From contig OU015650.1 in the NCBI GenBank assembly GCA_907165275.2, positions 11,872,001 to 11,936,000 on the forward strand: a stretch of DNA of 64,000 nt. Reading direction: 5' to 3'. The position numbers and the translations under genes were made by a program. The first letter of the stretch is position 1. Every line of letters begins with the position of its first letter. Shown piece after piece: positions 54,138 to 64,000 of the stretch. The DNA comes from Zygaena filipendulae. Taxonomy: Eukaryota; Arthropoda; Insecta; Lepidoptera; Zygaenidae. The notes beneath the pieces are model-generated. The model was not told the origin of the DNA, did no database searches, and was given only the letters and a program-made list of their open reading frames with translations.

Positions 54138-57100
54138 ATGTCTTTGATACAGACAACTCTATCAGAATCAATTATGCCTGAAGAAGTAGTGCCTGCAGAT
54201 GCCATACTTTTCGGAGAATTTTGCGAAATGCTCGAAAGTTTACAAAAGAAAAAGAAAAAATATGAAAAGAGAAATATTTTAGAAAAGTTTATAAGCGATT
54301 TCCGATTAAAAACTGCCATCGTCATGAACAAAAAGGTAAATAGCTAAGCAATTGAGGTGTCCACATAGTGCTACCTACACATTCAAAGTGACCATAATCA
54401 TCCATGCAAAAAACTTTAACAAAATAATTTAAACCGACTTCCAAAAACACAAAACTAAAAATCTAAAAATAAAAAGCTAAAAATAACAAAATACCGATTT
54501 AATCCACAAAACTAAAAATCTAAAAATAAAAAGCTAAAAATAACAAAATACCGATTTAATCCAAAAGAAAAAAACACACGTAGATAATATTATTATTGGT
54601 TTGTGCTACCACTGATCGGTTTGAATTCGGTGACAAGCCCGCTGGTGTCTGCCTACTTGGGTTGTTCTGCTCAAGAAGAGCTGGTGATTAGAGTCGACTT
54701 AGCCCATCTACCCCCTCCATATTTGGCTTATCACCGACTTCATACCGATCAGTTGTAGCACAAACCAATAATAATATTACGTGTTTTTGTCTTTTGGATT
54801 AAATCGGGGTTTTGTTATTTTTAGCTTTTTATTTTTAGATTTTTATTTTTGTGTTTTTGGAAGACGGTTTTAATTTTTTTGTTAAAATTTTGTTTATTTC
54901 TCGTAATTTCCCTAAGTTACAATAGCCTAATGTCAACTGCTCATCACCTTTTACAATATATTGCTTTTCCCGATGCAGGGACGTTAATTGTTGAGGAGTT
55001 CTCCTGGTACTTCAACATCAGTTCCACTTCACCATATACATTGTAAAGAACATAAATTGTTTAGAAACCACATTAAAGTTAACGAATCAGAATCTGTGAA
55101 ATACCTATTGTTTAGGAGTTCCGATGACAATCTGTGGTCTTCATCATCAGTTCCACTTCTTAAAATTTTGCTTTCCGAAAGCAAATAAACGATTTACTAT
55201 AAAAAATACCCAAATCTCCATAGGTGTGCCTCTTTGGTTAAATAATCAAAGGTGTGCCTATAATTTTTGAACAGTTCCCTCGATTTCTCCAAGATCCCAT
55301 CATCAGATCCCGACAATGGGACCTAAGTGGGAGTCTACCCTTTCAAAAAAAAAAAGAATCATCAAAATCGGTTCACGTAGTCGAAAGTTATGAGGTAACA
55401 AACATAAACATAAAAAAAAAACATACGCGTCGAATTGAGAATCCTCCTTCTTTTTGGGAAGTCGGTTAAAAAGTTTTTTGAGTGCTGTGAGCACCCAGTG
55501 TTTCAAAACAAGCCACAAACATGATATAACATGTCGTAGCCTCAGACGAAATAAAACGTCTGAGGTCGTAGCAATCTGAAAGTCGTTAGTATATCAAAAA
55601 GCAGACTGTCAACTATACGTACCTAATTAACCGACTTCAAAAGAGAAAGATGTTTTATCTTTGACTGTATTTAATTTTAACGGTTCAACGATTACTCGAT
55701 GACGACTGATGACGTTTGAACCGATTATGAAAATCCAAAAGACTAAAATTTACGTAAAATTATTATTGGTATGTGCTACCTACTGATCGGTTCTAAGTCA
55801 CCAAGCAAATGTGTGAGCTAGTGCGTCTGCGGCAAAACAACTTGTCGTGAGCAAAGCTACCCAGGCAGACAGACTCGAGTGGGCTTGGCACCGATCGATT
55901 CGAAATCGATCGGTATCTAGGTATCTATCACATATCAATTATTAATATTTTCTCTCTAAATTAAATAATAATATACATTAATGTTCAAAATTTCAAATAC
56001 TTTTCTATACTTTTGGTGACATATTAAGTACCTATGTATATTTACCTAGTTAACAAGGTAAAGATCTGTCTGTCTGTCTGCCTGTTACGCTTTCACGTCT
56101 CAACGGCTGAACGGATCATCATAAAATTTTGCATACACGTTGTCAGGGATAGGTATCTACAGAATAGGACATACGGTACTTTTTAAATCGCGGTGATCAG
56201 CTAGTAGGGATATATGTATTTAACAGAATGATGCTAAATTATATTGACACATACGAAGCCAATAATATTTGAATACCTACCATTAATGTGCAAATATTAA
56301 TAATGTTTTTTTTGCGAGTGTAGAACTATTTGACTGTACGTATACTTACTACCTACTAAAGTCACTCTTTTTTTGCTCGTAGAATACGACATTTTTTCCG
56401 ATCCTAAGACTTCTTCTGCCAAAATACGAACGAGAGAGGAGCGCATATAACATGAAGGAAACTAAACTTGGAGCTTTGATTGTCAAAGTATTATCATTCG
56501 ACAAAACTTCTAGGGATGCTCAAAAGTTGATGAATTTCAAATCGGTCCAGAACAATTCGCAGGACAGCGACCTGGCCGGCGTGGCGTTCTATATATTGAA
56601 GAGTAGACTGGGACTTATATCAAGCAAACTTACAATAGGTGACGTCAATAAAGTTTTAGATAGAATTGCTACAGCCGAGGTCGGCAATAAAGGGCGTGAG
56701 TAATTGATACCTACTAAATTAATTGAATATGATAACAATCACAAAGCTCGGGAACTAGGATAGTATTATAGGTACCTATATTATCTGTGGCTCGGGGTTA
56801 TACCAAGGTCAAAACTCCGTCCATTGTAATTTCAGCTTTGTTGGTAGCACGTATAAGGTTGAAATGAGAATGGATAAAATTTCGATATATCTAAGGTTGG
56901 TGTTGGAAGACTGAAGAGTGGTATTAAGATCAAAAGCGGGCGTGGATTCGCAGTTGACATCAACTGCCTAGGTTATCTTCGATCTTAGCTTTCTTTTATA
57001 GTAGGTACCTATTATTCTATGGCTTAGGTATATGTATTTAGGTACATAGAAGACGATCGAAAACGACATGGTTAGCGAGCTTATATCTAATTATTATTTA

Positions 57101-60100
57101 CCTATTAGCTAATGCCCGCGGAATCACTCGCCTCTGTTGCGGGATTCCCTCGGGAAATCTTTGTTGCACCGGGATTAAAAGAATCCTGAAGACATTGAAC
57201 TACCATCACTTGTTTCATTTTTCATTCGAATCTGGTGCCTATTTCATTCAAATCGGTTCAGGGCCCTGATTCACTATTTTAATACCTACCAATTTCGTGA
57301 TTTTTTTACTTTTTCATTTGTGATACGTGTGACGTCGCATATTCTGCAATTTTACATTTACAAATTATTAAATTAAAACAGCAGTTCCGACAAAGCAATT
57401 TAAAACTTAGTTCGCCAAAAAAATAATTAAGTAGGTACCTAAACCTTACCCCATACAGATAAAGTTGGAAATATTTTTAGGTTTTTCGTTAATAGATATA
57501 CTTAGTTCGGCATTTTAACACTTAAGATGTATAAGATTTTAAAATGTGATTTCATGAAACTTGGACTCCTCCCACCCCTTATCACACAATGTCACACTTT
57601 CGTCGACCTCCTCCCCGCCCCCTTAACGTGTGACGTACTTTATGGATGGTCCCTGACTAGCACTACACGATTTGCGTCTACGTACTTGAAATGTGTTTTA
57701 GCCATTCTCGAAGAAGCATTTGGTTACGTGATGAGGAACTTAACGGCGTCTCAGGTTAAATGGTTCCTAAGAATAATATTAAAAAATCTTAAGCTGGGCT
57801 TGAGTAGCAGCCAAATACTGGCCGCTTTCCATCCCGATGCTCCCGACCACTACGCGGTTTGTAGCAACCTTTCAAAGGTAAGTAAACTCAAATCGGGCAC
57901 TCTTATCAGGTATTATTAGTAAGTAAGTACTATGAGTGGCATGCCTATACCTATTGCGGTTACTTCAAGAGTTGAAGTTCAGTCCGTCGCGTCGTAGTCA
58001 ACTACATTGATAGATTAGCATTTACTTATACAACGTGTTAATGAATTAACTGAAAACTAGAAAGTAGTTTGCTCAGAATCGACTAGTGAATCGATCGCAC
58101 TATGTTTTAATATAGGTTATATTTTTTCATTTTTACTAGCCCATGTCTAAATTATTTATATTACAATACTTGGCGCGTACGCCACCCGCAGCAAAAAAAA
58201 TCGAACCGGTAGCCGCGGGCGTAGCGCTTGGAATTTCGTAGATAGGTCATCTCCAAACTAATGTTCAATAACATTTAAAGTATAAATTTTTTCGACATAA
58301 AATATATTTTAATCATATTATTGTTTATTTTTTTAAATGGGGTGTATCAGGTTTTCAGTTAATTCATTAACACGTTGTATAGATTAGGTATAAATGAACT
58401 TGAATTTCGAACTCAAACTTCGTCGCTTGCTGCGCTCCGGTGCAAGCCCTAGCCCCTAAAAGCAATTGTACACACATCTATACTAATTCTATTAATATTA
58501 TAAATGTGAAAGTGTGGATGTTTGGATGTTTGGATGTTTGTTACTCAATCACGCAAAAACGGCTGAACGGATTTGGATGAAATTTGGCATGCACGTTGTC
58601 AGGGGTACAGAGAAGGACATAGGGTACTTTTATCCCGGAACTCCCGCGGGAACTCTGAAATTATTGCGGGTGAAACCGCGGGGCACAGCTAGTCTATATA
58701 TATTTATATAAAATCCTTTGTCCTGAATGATTGATGGATCAACGCACAGCCCACCAAACCGCTGATCGGATCGCGCGATCGTATAGAGACCTGAAATTTG
58801 GAGGGTGTGTTCTTTGTATGACGTAGGCATCCGATAAGAAGGATTTTTTGAAATTCCACCTCCCAAGGGGATGAAAAGGGGTTTCAAAGTTTGTATGGAA
58901 CAATTACGCGGGAACTTCTAAATTATCGCGCGGGTCAGCTAGTATCTACTAATAATATTTTAATATTATAAAGGTCTGTGACGTTGTAGGCGGTAGGTAA
59001 TCTCTGGATCTACTGAATCGATATTGAAAATTCTTTCACTTATAGGAAACTGCGGTAGTCCTGAGTGACATAGGGTACTTTTTATTTCGGAAATAAAAAC
59101 TTTCGTCTGAGTTCACAACAAACTAATTTACTTGATCTCACACTAAGCTATAAAGCTTGTAGGTATCATCGAAACCAAGCAAACGTGGTATATGTATACT
59201 TACATATTAGATATAATATATATTAGATTTAAAACACGCCCATACAGAGAAGTGGAATCCTGTGTTCATCACACGTCCACGCCCACCGGGAATCGAACTC
59301 GGAGTGTTGATTAGCGGGTAGGTAACTCAGGCATGGTGACCTACTGCGACAATCCGGTGGTCTGTTATAAATCGGTTGTGGCACGGTAATATCATGTTGT
59401 GGTGTAGGTATGTGAGGAGGTCGAGGACGGCGAGGCGCGCCCCGTGGAGCTGGGCGTGCGCGCGTTCCTCGCGGTGACGCCGATGCTGTCCGAGCGGCTC
59501 GACGTCACCGACCTCCACCAGCTGCCGCCCGACAAAGCCTACCACATTGAGAACAAATTCGACGGCGAGAGGTTTCAGGTAATCTTCACTGCCGTAGCTA
59601 GGGATGTTATCTAGGAGGGACAGCCCTCCGGTTAAACTAACCACAATTCGAGATCATAATTAACGACGATTAGAAATAAATAATAATAATACACTTCATT
59701 CGCTCTCCTCCCTCCCTCTTATTTTCGTCAATGCAGCATTTTTTGTCTAGAAAGATATTTGATTTCGAAGAAGTAAAAAAAGTCACCAGGTAGATAGGTA
59801 TCTGCTTACCTACTTGATGGTTTTATTGCCTCCAAAGATGAAAGCTTCTTTGTTACCCAAAAATGGGCAAACGTTGTGGAAATGGAAAATAATGGTGAAA
59901 GTTATGATTAAAAATTGTAATTTTGTAAAAATGTATTTTTATAAGTACAACCGCACAAATTTTTGCAACTACCTAATATCATGTAGTTATTTTATTTTGT
60001 GCCAGATACACATGGAGAACAACGTTTTTGAATATTTCTCGAGGAAAGGTCACGCGTATTCAACCAAATACGGCAAGAGTTACGAATGCGGCTTGTACAC

Positions 60101-63100
60101 GCCGCAGCTGAAGGGCTGCTTCGACCCGAGCGTCGCCAGCTTCATCCTCGACGGTGAAATGATGGGCTGGCATAAGGAGCGCCAGTGTTTCGGCTCCAAA
60201 GGTACGATATATTCATTCGAAATTCTCACATTCAATTAATACATCACTGTCATATCAGCCACAGGCCACAGCAAACTCCTCCCTCCCTCTGCCTTTATCA
60301 GATTCATATTATACGCATAAATTTTATTTCATTCGTGGAAATTGATTTTCTTTTAAGGAATGTCGTTTGACATAAAGAAGGTAACCGAATCCTCGATGTA
60401 CAAACCTTGCTTTTGCGCGTTCGATGTTCTCTATTACAACGGCAAGTCGTTGGTCGGTCCCCCGGAAAAGGGTGGACTGAAACTGGCCGAGAGGCTCGAA
60501 ATACTAGACACCATGTTCGAAGACATCCCTGGAGTCATAGTGCACAGCCAACGCGAGACAGTCAACAGCAGGTTGGTGATATATAATTTACTTCCTTAGC
60601 CACACTTTATACAAATGAACCCATTTAACCCACTAGGTACTGCTACAAGCGACCGGGATCCCAAAAAAGGTTGTGGTCACGGCCACCCGAAAATCAGTCA
60701 AATTCAAGTCGGACTACGAACTCGCTTAATATAAACTCCCAACTAAAATAAGTCGAGTATCTCCGGAGTCCGGAGACAGTCTTAGGATAGGATAGGTTAA
60801 TGCCTATCGACCTCAAATAGGGTTGTGGGCATGCCCACCATGCCCACAGCGGTGGATCCTCGCTTGGATGATGCTTCTCTACGTAGTATAGTTACTTTCT
60901 TTGCTCACGCGTTTAAAGAGCAGTAGAGACGCATTATTGCTAGTTCATTTAATTTCTTAATATACTACCTAGTTACCTACGTACTATAACTAGTACCCAA
61001 AGACGTCTTTGTTATTACCCTTAATAACACATCTTACACATCAATTGAGATACTCTCTGTATCTTTTACTACTACTTTTTTACTGTAGATAAGCTAATAT
61101 TAGGTAGGTACCTATGTACGCGAATATGAGGTTGTTATTTTGCTAAGACGGCGGTCCGCGGTTGTTGAAACGGCGGAGAACATCGGCTCCACATTTACGT
61201 TCTCGTGGTTTTCTCGCGTTCTCGCAAGATTCTCGCGTGAATGTGGAGCGGGCATCACGTTTTCACGTCTCAAGTCTCAACTACTTAACCGATCACTTCA
61301 TGGAATTTTACATACTACATGATATCATAATTATGTATATTTTATATGGTACATAAAGGACATGGAGACTTTAACAGTTTTAGCAGTTGGTTAATATTTC
61401 CTAAATATAGCTAAGGAACCATTTTTTCCATCAGCTCAGATGTGCTGGACGCATTGAACAAAGCTATCGAGGACAGCGAAGAAGGGATAGTTGTGAAGGA
61501 CGTGGCTTCCTACTACATCCCGAGCAAGCGCAACGCCGGATGGTACAAAATTAAGCCGGAGGTAATCACCGGTTTTGGTTTTGCCTGATCAGAATTAACT
61601 AGGGAAAGGCAACAGTTTGTAAGGATCATAGCAAATGGAGGTCCAGTCATTGCCTACTCCTCCGGGACTGCTGGATGGATTTTCATGCGGTTTTCACTGA
61701 TAGATAGAGTGATTCAAGACGAAGGTTTATACGTATAGTTTATCCTGGAATTCCCGAAGAACTCCAAAATTAACGCGGGTGACAGCTAGTATAATATTTA
61801 GTTCTAAATAACTATCTTTATACCTATATTTTCTCACTGTCAAAATATTTTGAAGGAGCCATTGTTTTGTTACATTGCCTGCAGGGGGTTTCTTGCAGGT
61901 TATTCCTGTGTGTTCCTATAAAAAGTTTCCTTGATAATGCAGTATACAGACGGAGCTATGGTGGACTTGGATCTGGTGATAATCGGCGCCGACGTGTCCG
62001 AGAACAAGAAGAAGGGCCCCGCGAACTCGTTCCACGTGGCGTGCGTGGATACCTCGGGACCGGGTGCGTGGGACATTAATTTATTACGAGTAGTTATTGT
62101 GTTTTAGGTGAATATAGCTTAGAGCAGAGATTCTCAAACGTATTTCTTTTACCGCCCCCTTTGAAAATCAATTATTTCTCAGCGCCCCCAATTTTTTATA
62201 CACTCCTAAAACTTAAAAAAGAAACAATTTCATTACCCATATAATTTCTTATATTATTTCCTATACATATAAGTTTGCTATATGAGAGGGTGCTGGTGTT
62301 TAAACTTACATTCTAAACTAGACATTTTTACCAGTGATAGCAATTAAAACGCATTTTATAATATTAGGATATTATTATAAAACAAAAAAAAAAACAATAT
62401 ACATAGATTAATTAGATCAATTTTAGTTTCAAAACTAATCTAATGAGATGGATGGATTTGATTATTTTTAACAAGTTTGTTGAAATCAGGTTAGATTTTA
62501 CTCAAACACAGTCGTAAGTCGCCGCGGCGTTCGGTAACATCCTCTTTTTAGTAAGCAGCTAACTAATAACTAATTATTCGATATTGAGTAGTAGGTAGGT
62601 TTTCATTTTAGTGAATTTTAAAATATAAAGTAAATGAAATTATAAATCAACCATCGCCCCCTAAACCACGCCAACGCCCCCCATTTTTATGCGGGCCCCT
62701 TAATGCCCCCTCTAGGTCTCCAACGACCACAAGGGGGCGTTATCGCTCACTTTGAGAAAGACTGGCTTAGAGGAACATAATTAGGGGAAACAATTCTATT
62801 ACATTTATTTTATGGAGCCTATGAGGATTTATTTGAATAATATTTATAAGAATATTAATTAGAACTGATCGCTTGGGGCTCATGCGGGTCGATTTGATTA
62901 GTATTGCCTTTTTCACAATCTTAATAAGATCCCCAAATTCCAATTCGTTATACCTACCTAAGGTACAATTCGTTCTCTCAAACCACAACTTTCAGTTAGA
63001 AATTAAATAAATTGAAAAAGGAATTTTGGAATTTAGGATCCAAATTTCAAAGTGTTGATGTCAACGGGAAACGATCACATGAATCTGCCGTTGTAAGATC

Positions 63101-64000
63101 CAAGGACCATTCCTCCCGTCCCCTTGCATCAAGTTAAAGCGCCCGTAGCTTGTCACCCCCTCTCTGACTAACGTCGTAGCTAAATGCGTATACCCAGAGC
63201 CGTGCTGGGTGTGCGTCGGGCGCGTGGCCAGCGGGCTCTCGCACGAGCAGTGCGCGTCGCTGTGCGCGGCGCTGCAGCGGCGCTGGGTGGCCGCGGCGCG
63301 CGCGCCCCCGCCGCCCAGCCTGCGCTTCACCAGGAAGCGCCCCGACTACTGGCTGCTGCCCGAACACTCCACGGTGTTGCAGGTACCTACACTACCACCA
63401 CCGCCACTACCACCACCACCACCACCATCACCACCACTACCTCCGTCAGCACCACCACCGATACCATTACCACCACCAGCAACACCGCCATCACCGTCTC
63501 CACCACCACCACCACCACCACCACCACCACCATCACCACCACTACCTCCGTCAGCACCATCACCGATACCATTACCACCACCAGCAACACCGCCACCACC
63601 GTCACCACCACCATCACCACCACTGCCTCCGTCAGCACCACCACTAATAATTACATTTTCAGCACCGCCAACACCGCCATCCGCATTACCACCACGAAAG
63701 AACATTACGGCATAAGGGGTAAGTGGATACCACAGAACACAATGTGTGGTTGGTATTTCAAAGTATACATTTTTGGGAAATAAAATTTTATTGCTATAAT
63801 TTTTATTGTATGTACGTGGCGCGCTGCCCCGCCTACATAGCCTTTCTAGTTAATTTAATGTTTTATCAGCGGTGGGGACAGTAGGCACGGCGTTGCGACG
63901 TGCGAGTGTTAGTACTGGTTGCCTGTGGTGCAGGTGTGCGCGACGGAGCTGGTGCGGTGCGCGGGCGGCGCGGGCGGCGCGGGCGGCGCGGCGGGGCTGG
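54138..64000 (+). CDS. LIG4: DNA ligase IV, 5' ten exons (3' end outside window)
   Basis: Exons: 54138-54335, 56383-56695, 57702-57877, 59408-59578, 60006-60201, 60358-60571, 61435-61561, 61943-62063, 63198-63382 and 63934 to the window end. All phases match and give about 589 residues. Exons 1-3 form the N-terminal ligase domain (FGEFCEMLESLQ, LRLLLPKYERERSAYNMKE, KWFLRIILKNLKLGLS). The adenylation motif I is ENKFDGER in exon 4, with the nucleophile lysine at about residue 279. Motif IIIa/IV-like blocks follow (CAFDVLYYNGKSL, EEGIVVKD, GWYKIKPE). Ligase IV seals double-strand breaks in end joining with XRCC4. The BRCT domains should lie beyond the window. Introns are filled with MITEs, Helitrons and a SINE. 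The last exons are very GC-rich. Confidence 0.93.
54432..54873. mobile_element. Foldback element in LIG4 intron 1
   Basis: The arms of about 150 bp (aaaccgacttccaaaaacac ... ggtttgtgctaccactgatc and gatcagttgtagcacaaacc ... gtgtttttggaagacggttt) are inverted repeats. The left arm contains a tandem duplication of about 68 bp (aaaactaaaaatctaaaaat ... ccgatttaatcc twice); the right arm has one copy. A related degraded foldback is at 55630-55930, and a repeat A copy is at 55080-55470. Confidence 0.65.
56050..56205 (+). mobile_element. Helitron fragment in LIG4 intron 2
   Basis: ctgttacgctttcacgtctc through gtactttttaaatcgcggtg to gatcagctag before T. Another fragment, reversed, lies at 57105-57270. 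Confidence 0.5.
58027..58381. mobile_element. MITE with perfect 31-bp TIRs
   Basis: TATACAACGTGTTAATGAAT at the left and its exact complement at the right are part of 31-bp perfect terminal inverted repeats (58027-58057, 58351-58381). It sits in LIG4 intron 3 and has no coding frame. Confidence 0.8.
58478..58942 (+). mobile_element. Two abutting Helitrons of different subfamilies
   Basis: The first (about 58478-58692) is Lep1-like and ends gggcacagctag. The next base starts the second, TCTATATATATTTATATAAA to gggtcagctag at 58942, whose relative lies at 38511-38760. Confidence 0.65.
59107..59360 (-). mobile_element. SINE-1 copy beside LIG4 exon 4
   Basis: A-box-like and B-box (gagttcgattccc on the minus strand) sequences and the ccaagcaaacgtggtatat body identify it. 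Its head ends about 45 bp before the exon 4 acceptor. Confidence 0.65.
61188..61252. repeat. Small CTCCACATTYACG hairpin
   Basis: ctccacatttacg and cgtgaatgtggag are inverted with gttctcg-type repeats between them, the same motif class as the ends near 20530 and 46525. Confidence 0.45.
61735..61795 (+). mobile_element. Helitron 3' end
   Basis: tttatcctggaattcccgaag through gcgggtgacagctag before T. Only the last 60 bp are recognisable. Confidence 0.45.
62117..62772. mobile_element. Non-autonomous hAT element with 8-bp TSD
   Basis: The exact repeats GCTTAGAG (62117-62124, 62765-62772) flank a 640-bp element with ends CAGAGATTCTCAAA and CAGTCTTTCTCAAA, the hAT-type CAG...TCTCAAA terminus. It has no coding frame. 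It lies in LIG4 intron 8. Confidence 0.85.
63388..63705. repeat. (ACC)n-rich imperfect microsatellite
   Basis: A long trinucleotide tract with scattered variants, and a higher-order repeat of about 117 bp (cactacctccgtcagcacca ... ccagcaacaccgcca) lies directly after the donor of LIG4 exon 9. Long frames on both strands here are low-complexity translations. Confidence 0.8.

Noticed and set aside
63184..63783. Thr-rich and Pro-rich frames in the ACC tract
   Set aside because: They are translations of a trinucleotide microsatellite lying in a LIG4 intron bounded by good GT and AG sites.

Overview
This is a eukaryotic nuclear window, almost certainly from a moth or butterfly. It has short exons with GT-AG introns, and it is saturated with short non-autonomous Helitrons of the kind known from Lepidoptera (Lep1-like: 5' TC, a GC-rich hairpin, 3' CTAG, inserted between A and T). 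It also carries tRNA-derived SINEs, foldback MITEs and RNase H-bearing non-LTR retrotransposons. I cannot name the species. About six conserved protein genes are recognisable, separated by repeats.

Layout. 3.9-6.7 kb (minus): a Myb/TTF1-like gene, 3' end not found. 8.44-14.15 kb: a full-length two-ORF LINE with a 13-bp target duplication. 14.6-15.4 kb: a small two-exon gene of unknown function. 18.5-19.9 kb: LDAH (lipid droplet-associated hydrolase). 20.7-23.1 kb and 43.8-46.3 kb: two copies of a 2.4-2.5 kb composite unit in inverted orientation. 25.5-33.6 kb (minus): ABHD17 depalmitoylase, with a 3'-terminal exon that stays open in frame beyond two stop codons. 37.8-41.0 kb (minus): FBXW9-like F-box/WD40 gene. 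41.5-43.8 kb (minus): a 5'-truncated LINE. 46.6 kb: a THAP-like zinc-finger fragment. 48.8-51.2 kb: intronless GTF3C3 (TFIIIC subunit). 54.1-64.0 kb: DNA ligase IV, ten exons, running off the window.

The genes are unrelated housekeeping functions (Pol I and Pol III transcription, lipid and palmitoyl hydrolysis, ubiquitin ligase adaptor, non-homologous end joining). There is no operon-like logic. Most of the structure lies in the repeats.

Three signals stand out. (1) At six loci a 15-31 bp insertion starts with the same CACAAATTAA(C/T)TAGA end, has a ragged other end, and sits between direct repeats of about 8 bp; one copy breaks the endonuclease of the full-length LINE. (2) The ABHD17 frame continues through TGA, across a 3'UTR intron, through TAG followed by CTAG, and on for 365 codons, suggesting stop-codon readthrough. 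(3) The two inverted copies share nested Helitrons and differ by template-switch-like hairpin formation and small repeat-mediated indels.
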